Shown here piece by piece: positions 8,641 to 13,088 of a DNA stretch of 13,088 bases (the first letter of the stretch is position 1; every line of letters begins with the position of its first letter). The stretch covers positions 1-13,088 of the forward strand of contig PJAB01001644.1 in NCBI GenBank assembly GCA_002887195.1. The letters run 5' to 3'. The translations under genes and the position numbers were made by a program. The stretch comes from Chrysochromulina parva. Taxonomy: Eukaryota > Haptophyta > Prymnesiales > Chrysochromulinaceae. The notes below the pieces were generated by a model that did not search any database, was not told the DNA's origin, and was given only the letters and a program-made list of their open reading frames with translations.

Positions 8641-8913
8641 TCTGGTTGGGCTGCCAACGCAGCGGCTGCTGCAGCGCTGCCGACTACTCTGGTGGCTGCT
8701 ACTGCTGCTGCTGCTGACGCTGCTGACGCTGCTGACGCTGCTGACGCTGCTGCTGCTGCTGACGCTGCTGACGCTGCTGACGCTGCTGACGCTGCTGCTG
8801 CTGCTGCTGCTGCTGGTGGTGCTGGTGCTGGTGCTGGTGCTGGTGCTGGTGCTGGTGGTGCTGGTGCTGTTGCCGCTGCTGCTGCTGCCGCTGCTGCTGC
8901 TGCGATTTGGCAT
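8641..8913 (-). other. In-frame 5' extension of the giant gene, probably 5' UTR
   Basis: The giant-protein frame stays open upstream of the chosen start for 91 codons to an ATG at 8913-8911, then further to ATGs at 8988 and 9021; the first upstream stop is at 9064-9066. The translated extension is almost all Ser, with Thr and Val, and comes from trinucleotide repeats. It would put a hydrophilic Ser-rich tail ahead of a strong signal peptide. I therefore treat it as transcribed leader or promoter-proximal sequence. Translation from the upstream ATGs is possible and would change targeting. Confidence 0.5.
8694..8902. repeat. Compound CTG/ACG and CTG/GTG microsatellite-minisatellite
   Basis: On the plus strand the block is built of triplets. 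Four CTG-CTG-ACG units plus three CTG (8711-8755) are followed by an exact second copy of this 45-nt block (8756-8800), then a CTG run, then alternating CTG-GTG (about 8816-8869), then CTG/CCG triplets. Several frames stay open through it, giving poly-Leu, poly-Ala/Asp or poly-Ser readings with no protein meaning. It lies just upstream of the giant gene's start. Confidence 0.93.
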
Positions 8914-9317
8914 GTCGAGTTGATGCCGGTGTGGCGAATGATTGCTGCGGCGACCGCCGTGCCCTAGTACGACGAGCGCCCCAGCCATTGGCGCCGCTCC
9001 TCCGCCGTCGTGAGCGCGCATGGGCTTTCGTCGTGAAAAAGCTTTGAGTGTGCTTTGAGGGATCTAACGTTCCGAGGATCTACACGAATGCCATCCATCT
9101 TGAACAACGCACGCATGTTAAATCGATGCATGCACATGTTGAAATCGGACACGTACGGGACCCAATCTTGGCTTCTTACGTGTGTGTTTGCGCATCGACG
9201 ATGAAGTTGAACATGTGGTAAAGGCCACTGTCCACTGCCGCTATCCATAACCGCTAACTAGATTTTTCATGCTTCATTCGTAAATTGAAGCAAATCTCGC
9301 GCTGCGAAAGCCCGATC
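8914..9317. promoter_or_regulatory. Divergent intergenic region, candidate bidirectional promoter
   Basis: The giant gene leaves leftwards and the light-harvesting gene rightwards from this interval, so promoters of both should lie here. Base composition drops visibly from the GC-rich flanks, especially at 9040-9290. I cannot identify a TATA box or a defined light-responsive element. A minus-strand frame of 94 codons (9248-8964, ATG to TAG) is present, but its codons are not GC3-biased like the neighbouring genes and I do not recognise the product, so I do not call it a gene. Confidence 0.45.
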
Positions 9318-10029
9318 ATGCTCGCGATCGTCTCGGCTGCGGCGGGCTTCGCCCCCACCCTCACTCCTGTGGCGCCTGCGTCGATGCGCGCGGCGCCAGT
9401 GCGCATGGGCTATGAGACTGAGCTCGGCGCAACCGGCCCGCTCGGCCTGTGGGATCCGCTCGGCCTGGTAAGCGCTGCTTATTCAACCCCTCTGCTGCGA
9501 GTCCCTGCACGTCCCTGTGCCTTGCACGGCGGCGCCTGACGCCTGGCCCACACGCTCCACCTCGCAGTCCTCCAAGGCATCGCCCGCGAAATTCGCACGC
9601 TGGCGCGCGGTGGAGATCAAGCACGGCCGCATCGCGATGATGGCCACGACGGGCTACATCGCGCAGTCGTGCTTCCGGTTTGGTGGGTACCTCTCTACGT
9701 CGGCGAACATCAAGTTCGCGGATGTGCCGAACGGCATCAAGGGCCTCGCGGCCGTGCCTCCGCTCGGCCTCGCGCAGATCCTCCTGTTCATTGGCCTGAT
9801 GGAGTGCGGCACGTGGCGCTTTTATGAGGGCTCGTGGCCAGGCAGCGTGCCCGCCGGCAAGGCGCCGGGCGACGTGGCGGGCGAATTTTGGGTGCGGTAC
9901 ACTGATCCGGCGGAGAAGAAGTCCAAACTCAACATCGAGCTGAACAATGGCCGCGCGGCGATGATGGGCATCACGGGCATGCTGATGCACGACCACCTGA
10001 CGGGCTCGTGGGTCCCGCCTGGCTTCTGA
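9318..10029 (+). CDS. Light-harvesting chlorophyll a/c-binding protein (fucoxanthin-chlorophyll protein family), two exons
   Basis: The coding sequence joins 9318-9467 and 9568-10029 (203 residues, the usual length for this family). It binds chlorophyll and carotenoid in the thylakoid and passes excitation energy to photosystems. The leader carries a short hydrophobic stretch and A-A-A-G-F-A-P at residues 7-13, like the ASAFAP cleavage motif of complex plastids with Phe at +1; a transit peptide to about residue 29 follows. The mature start has the family motif G-A-T-G-P-L-G-L-W-D-P-L-G-L. Helix 1 (about 59-83) contains E66-I-K-H69-G-R71, helix 2 is about 115-136, and helix 3 (about 171-195) contains E174-L-N-N177-G-R179; these Glu/Arg pairs and His/Asn are the conserved pigment and salt-bridge positions. 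ATG 9318 is the first ATG in frame, with A at -3. The subfamily (Lhcf-like versus others) cannot be settled by eye. Confidence 0.97.
9468..9567 (+). other. 100-nt GT-AG spliceosomal intron in the light-harvesting gene
   Basis: The donor CTG|GTAAGC and acceptor CTCGCAG|TCC give a phase-0 junction that joins D-P-L-G-L directly to S-S-K-A-S-P-A-K-F-A-R-W-R, the expected order in this family. Read through unspliced, the frame meets a TGA at 9537-9539, so splicing is required. I did not identify a branch point. Confidence 0.95.
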
Positions 10030-10493
10030 GCGCCGCGTGGCTCGAGGTTTAGGATCGGCGGGAGACGGCGCGGAGCTGCTGCCGACGTTCGCCGGCGTTC
10101 TGCACGAGCGGGCGCGAGAGGTGCCGTCCTGTATCGGCCGCCGAAGTATCAAGTAAGCGCCGGCTGCTGCCCACTGGATTGTCTGGGCTGCGAACAGTAT
10201 GAGGAGCTCTGCACATGAACCCATTCCGCACATGCGGTTTGTTGATAAACAGTTGTGCTGTTTCTTGAACGTGAACATGTACATGTAGTCACACCCACAG
10301 TCGTCCTCGCCCTGGGCCACGCAATGAACTTTCATTGCTTGGGTGGAATTTCGGACGCAGCCCCGGCCCCCGCCGGGCGGGTAGCTTGTGAACAGGATAC
10401 AGGTAACGCCCTAACGCCTTGTGTGCAAGTACTCAAAAGATCCTCCGGTACGCTGCATAGAATTTCGAAATGAATCTCGACAGATTCATCTTT
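10030..10493. other. 3' intergenic region between convergent genes
   Basis: This stretch of 464 bases separates the stop of the light-harvesting gene from the stop of the ADP-ribosyltransferase gene, so it should hold the 3' UTRs and polyadenylation sites of both. It contains a 12-bp perfect palindrome, ACATGTACATGT, at 10274-10285 and a stem-loop at 10470-10489. I see no canonical AATAAA signal and no credible gene. Confidence 0.7.
10470..10489 (-). other. Perfect 8-bp stem-loop just after the ADP-ribosyltransferase stop codon
   Basis: ATGAATCT and AGATTCAT flank a 4-base loop. In the minus-strand transcript the hairpin begins four bases after the TGA (10496-10494), with loop GUCG. It could be an RNA 3'-end or stability element or may be chance. 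No U-run suggests factor-independent termination, and none is expected in a nuclear gene. Confidence 0.6.
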
Positions 10494-13088
10494 TCAGATG
10501 TACGACGGGACCGCCTCAAGCTCCATGATGCGGTCGATCATCTCTGGCGCCCCTTCGGATGGCAGCTCGACTGCGAGCATCGTGCATGGCGGGAACAGGA
10601 CCTCGTTCTCCCTCGCAAACTGCGAGAGAATCGACACGTCGGCTCCGTAGTGATACCCATCGTCGGTCTCGGGGTTCGCGCGCAGCCGCCACATCACGTT
10701 CTTCTCAGCGCTCATGTACTGGAGCGGCGTCGCGCGCTCGGTGCTCGTGGACATAAAGGTGGCGTCAGTGGCGACGACCATGCCCAGCCGATCCCTCGAG
10801 AAGAAGCTGCGATCGAGTTCGCCGCGCACGCCGCGATACAGCGTGCGTTGGGCCTCGTCGGCCGTCGCGGCCGCCGACAGCTTTCGAATGGCTGAGCAGA
10901 GATGGCCCACTGTCGCCGCAAACGTGTGCGCCGGGTGCGTCGCGAGCGCCCGCCGCAGCGTTCCATTGAGCGTGCCGATCTGCCGCAAAAAGTCGTTGAT
11001 CACGATGTAGCTCGGGCCCGTGTACAGGCGCACCGCAATCACCTCCTCCTCGCTCAGGTACGCGTGTCCCTCCGGTCGCTCGCTGGTTGGCGTCCGCCGT
11101 GAGGCGATACGTTTGTTGGCCACGGACAGGAATTCATCCAGCGTCCAGCCGTCGTGTTGTTCGTCACGGATGCCCGGCGTGCAGTCTTCTTTTCTTTTGG
11201 CCGTGCCAACCACGTACTCGTACTCGTCTTGCAGCCGGTACAACACGCCCGCATAGTCCGTGAACTCGAAGCCCTCGCGGCAAAACTCCTGCTCGATCGT
11301 CAGCACGGGGTTGGCTGTAATGTCCTCGATGCCCGCCACGTACGACTCGCGATCGCCGTACCGCAGAGTGGCCTTGCTCCCGACGAGCTTGCCGACCGAA
11401 CCCGAGGGCGACCTACCAACCACTGCCGAGGGCGACCGACCAACCACCGCCACCGGGAAGCGAGAGGTTACGCTCGGTGGTGGTCGGTAGGTCGCTGTCA
11501 CGACTAGCAGCCACTGCTCCGGACGCACGTCGACGCCGTCGACCTCTGCACACCACGTGCCTGGCTCCTTGATCTCTCGCAACCGAAAGAGCGTGTGAGG
11601 CGGGAAGCAGATGCGTTGTGAGTCGGTGCGGATGCCCGCGTGCATCAGCTCATCGCGCTCGCCGCGCCCGCGCGACTTGAAGCAAACGATCGGACCAGCG
11701 CATTCGGCCGCATCGCAGTACTTGTACTCGCCCGGGCCGGTCTCCCTGTCCTTGAAGCAGTGCCGAAAGCCTTCGGGTACAAAGCACTCCTTCTTCGTCC
11801 AGCCTTCGATGACAGCGCTGCTCGTGACTCCGCAGAAGCCGTTTCGGTCGTACTTCGCGCCCTTTTTAGCGGCGTCGAACAACTCGCCCCATCGTGGCTC
11901 ATCGTGCACCAAGCCGCCTTTCCCATATACGTTGCGGTAACATTTCGGAATGTCACCGCCGCCGGGCGCCCTTTGATCCGTCTGGACGCGCTCAACTTGT
12001 GCATAGAGCACCTCAAGCAGCTTGTAGATGGACGCACAGTAGCGTCCGCTAGACTCACGCAGCGAGAGCGCGAGCACACGCCGCCTCTGCACGAGCACCG
12101 TGAACGCCTGCGCCTCCTCGAGTGTGAAGCCATGGGCTACGCGATCGTCGATGTCTTCCTGAAACTTGGTCTGGACGACCTCGATGCTGTCGCGCTGCAG
12201 GATGCCAGCTTCTGTGAGCATGTCGTCTCTGATAGGGACTCCCTGATCGCGCAGCCATCGATTCTGCTCCAGTGCCATCTGGACCCACTCGCCTTGCCAG
12301 TTTCGATCCGGCGCCGGCGGCATGAGCACCTCCGAGATGGGCTGAAGATAGAGTGAGCGGAGGGAGCGATGAGGCTCGTTCTTTCTGAGCGCATCCTCGA
12401 GCTTCTCCATCGCCTTGGTCAAGCAGTCGCTTGCGCTCATGACGTCGTGGCGCAGCCCATAAATCAGCAACGCGCTGCCTTGACGCCGCGGCGTCAAGGG
12501 GGAGAGCGGACGCGGTGTGCAATGAGGCGGATGAGGCGAAGGCGGCGTCTCTTGATCCGCCGTATCCGCCGTATCCGCCTTATCCGCCGGCTCACTTTTC
12601 GCTGGGGCGGCGTTCGGATCACCGACAGCGCCGTGGACCGCCGTGGACCGTTGGCCTGCGAACAGTCCGAGCAAGCAGCAGACTACGCAGAGGCCTATTT
12701 GCTCGTATACCGCGCCTAGCACGAGGGCGATGCCGAGCGAGGTGAGGGCGCTGATAGATGGGCGAGGTGCCTTGCAGCGAAAGAAGAAGAGCGAGCTGAC
12801 GACAATGAGAAAGCAAGTCAGCAGAGTCATCCAAATCAGCGCGTGGTCGTGCGAGTCAACCACGACCGTGGCACTGTCTACGACCTGTGCCCGGTCATGC
12901 TTCTTCCACCCCAAGCCGGCCGCCTCGTGCATTGCGGATGTGTCAAAGAGCCGCTCAATGAAGGACATGTAGGAGACGGACCAACCTTCCATAGTGGATA
13001 AATAGCCCGGCGCTGGTGGTGGTACTGGCGGCTCAGCACCACTCATCATACCCAGCAGGACGGACAAGTAGCCCGGCGGCGGCGGCAA
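10494..13088 (-). CDS. Membrane-anchored ADP-ribosyltransferase (R-S-E class) with second, degenerate ART-like domain; 5' end off window
   Basis: The visible frame has 864 codons, open to the right edge and ending at TGA 10496-10494. Residues 1-36 are Pro-rich with P-G-Y-L-S twice. Hydrophobic segments lie at about 83-103 and 112-145 (the second may be a hairpin), then a charged, Pro-rich linker to about 220. Residues about 318-505 resemble a decayed ART fold. The C-terminal domain (about 673-842) matches arginine-type mono-ADP-ribosyltransferases: S-E-E-E-V-I-A-V-R-L-Y-T-G, L-Y-R752-G-V-R, F-M-S780-T-S782-T, and E827-N-E829 in R-E-N-E-V-L-F-P-P. These are the NAD-binding Arg, the S-T-S motif and the E-x-E catalytic pair, so NAD-dependent transfer of ADP-ribose, probably to arginine, is expected. 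Topology, target and true start are unknown; M14, M15, M33 or M41 are possible starts if the gene is not longer. Confidence 0.9.
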   Translation of the reverse strand: MPPPPGYLSVLLGMMSGAEPPVPPPAPGYLSTMEGWSVSYMSFIERLFDTSAMHEAAGLGWKKHDRAQVVDSATVVVDSHDHALIWMTLLTCFLIVVSSLFFFRCKAPRPSISALTSLGIALVLGAVYEQIGLCVVCCLLGLFAGQRSTAVHGAVGDPNAAPAKSEPADKADTADTADQETPPSPHPPHCTPRPLSPLTPRRQGSALLIYGLRHDVMSASDCLTKAMEKLEDALRKNEPHRSLRSLYLQPISEVLMPPAPDRNWQGEWVQMALEQNRWLRDQGVPIRDDMLTEAGILQRDSIEVVQTKFQEDIDDRVAHGFTLEEAQAFTVLVQRRRVLALSLRESSGRYCASIYKLLEVLYAQVERVQTDQRAPGGGDIPKCYRNVYGKGGLVHDEPRWGELFDAAKKGAKYDRNGFCGVTSSAVIEGWTKKECFVPEGFRHCFKDRETGPGEYKYCDAAECAGPIVCFKSRGRGERDELMHAGIRTDSQRICFPPHTLFRLREIKEPGTWCAEVDGVDVRPEQWLLVVTATYRPPPSVTSRFPVAVVGRSPSAVVGRSPSGSVGKLVGSKATLRYGDRESYVAGIEDITANPVLTIEQEFCREGFEFTDYAGVLYRLQDEYEYVVGTAKRKEDCTPGIRDEQHDGWTLDEFLSVANKRIASRRTPTSERPEGHAYLSEEEVIAVRLYTGPSYIVINDFLRQIGTLNGTLRRALATHPAHTFAATVGHLCSAIRKLSAAATADEAQRTLYRGVRGELDRSFFSRDRLGMVVATDATFMSTSTERATPLQYMSAEKNVMWRLRANPETDDGYHYGADVSILSQFARENEVLFPPCTMLAVELPSEGAPEMIDRIMELEAVPSYI
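11408..11495. repeat. Inverted repeat with direct repeat inside the ART gene
   Basis: Arms of 16 bp with one mismatch (11408-11423 and 11480-11495) are separated by 56 nt. A partial direct copy of the left arm lies at 11432-11451. In the protein, the direct repeat encodes V-V-G-R-S-P-S twice in a linker between the degenerate and active ART domains. Confidence 0.8.
11573..12137 (-). other. Degenerate ART-like domain (pseudo-ART) within the ADP-ribosyltransferase protein
   Basis: Read in the protein frame, this segment follows the same order of landmarks as the active C-terminal domain: a F-T-L-E-E-A-Q-A-F start (compare L-S-E-E-E-V-I-A-V), K-C-Y-R385-N-V-Y-G (compare L-Y-R-G-V-R-G), G-F-R-H-C-F-K-D-R-E-T where the active copy has F-M-S-T-S-T-E-R-A-T, and D-S-Q-R-I-C-F-P-P-H-T where it has R-E-N-E-V-L-F-P-P-C-T. 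The Arg is kept, but S-T-S and both catalytic glutamates are absent. The segment is also richer in Cys. The match is by eye only. Confidence 0.5.
12478..12499. repeat. Perfect 22-bp palindrome in the ART gene linker
   Basis: The half-site CCTTGACGCCG is followed directly by its exact reverse complement, with no spacer. It lies in coding sequence for the L-T-P-R-R-Q-G-S region, downstream of the hydrophobic segments. It could be chance in GC-rich DNA, a hairpin or a protein-binding site. Confidence 0.85.
12555..12590 (-). repeat. 9-nt tandem repeat, four units
   Basis: Four near-identical 9-nt units (ATCCGCCGT and variants on the plus strand) encode the A-D-K-A-D-T-A-D-T-A-D-Q linker of the ART protein. 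A 10-nt exact duplication, CCGTGGACCG twice at 12631-12650, lies nearby. Both are in the cytosolic or lumenal linker after the hydrophobic segments and look like slippage in an unconstrained region. Confidence 0.85.

Noticed and set aside
8694..8902. CRISPR-like or centromeric-type array
   Set aside because: The units are simple triplet microsatellites without unique spacers.
7286..8923. 545-codon plus-strand frame ending in a poly-Leu/Thr/Val tract
   Set aside because: It is antisense to the N-terminal half of the giant gene, and the hydrophobic tail is a reading of the CTG/GTG microsatellite, not a membrane domain.
8964..9248. 94-codon minus-strand frame in the divergent intergenic region
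   Set aside because: It has a proper ATG and stop and a fairly natural residue mix, but codon use is not GC3-rich like the real genes here and I recognise no family. Kept only as a point to check.
9285..9317. Upstream TTG start for the light-harvesting protein
   Set aside because: Non-ATG initiation is not expected, and ATG 9318 places the hydrophobic leader and the A-A-A-G-F-A-P motif exactly where complex-plastid leaders have them.
10274..10285. 12-bp palindrome ACATGTACATGT as a regulatory site
   Set aside because: It is a short, simple-sequence palindrome in 3' intergenic DNA with no supporting context.
9361..10335. 324-codon minus-strand frame
   Set aside because: It lies antisense to the light-harvesting gene, whose spliced product is unmistakable; the frame is Arg/Ala-rich with no recognisable motif.

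Overview
This is nuclear DNA of a GC-rich photosynthetic eukaryote with a secondary (complex) plastid, most likely a haptophyte; a pelagophyte-like stramenopile is the main alternative. The evidence is a fucoxanthin-chlorophyll-type light-harvesting protein gene carrying a bipartite plastid-targeting leader with an ASAFAP-like motif (AAAGFAP), a short GT-AG intron, a huge intron-poor secreted protein with Ser-Pro-Pro-Pro blocks, and strong GC bias with long open shadow frames opposite real genes. I see no bacterial, organellar, tRNA, rRNA, CRISPR or transposon features.

Layout. (1) Positions 8640 down to 1, minus strand: one uninterrupted reading frame of 2,880 codons that starts with a signal peptide and runs off the left edge. 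It encodes a giant secreted or surface protein made of about 15-16 divergent copies of a roughly 130-residue beta-rich module. Proline-rich blocks interrupt the array, and the visible part ends in a (Ser-Pro3)n domain of about 218 residues. I checked the frame codon by codon and found no stop. (2) Positions 8641-9317: a divergent intergenic region with a large CTG/GAC/GGT microsatellite next to the giant gene and a less GC-rich stretch next to the light-harvesting gene. (3) Positions 9318-10029, plus strand: a two-exon light-harvesting chlorophyll-binding protein of 203 residues. (4) Positions 10030-10493: a 3' intergenic region between convergent genes, including a perfect stem-loop just after the stop codon of the next gene. 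(5) Positions 13088 down to 10494, minus strand: the C-terminal 864 residues of a membrane protein. It has Pro-rich repeats and two hydrophobic segments, followed by what looks like a degenerate ADP-ribosyltransferase-like domain and then an intact R-S-E type ADP-ribosyltransferase domain at the C terminus.

The three genes do not form an obvious pathway. The light-harvesting gene is a plastid housekeeping gene. The other two look like accessory, rapidly evolving surface or signalling proteins, rich in repeats and low-complexity sequence. The most unusual items are the giant modular protein, whose repeat signature resembles (from memory) repeats seen in phage and bacterial structural proteins, and the tandem pseudo-ART plus active ART arrangement.
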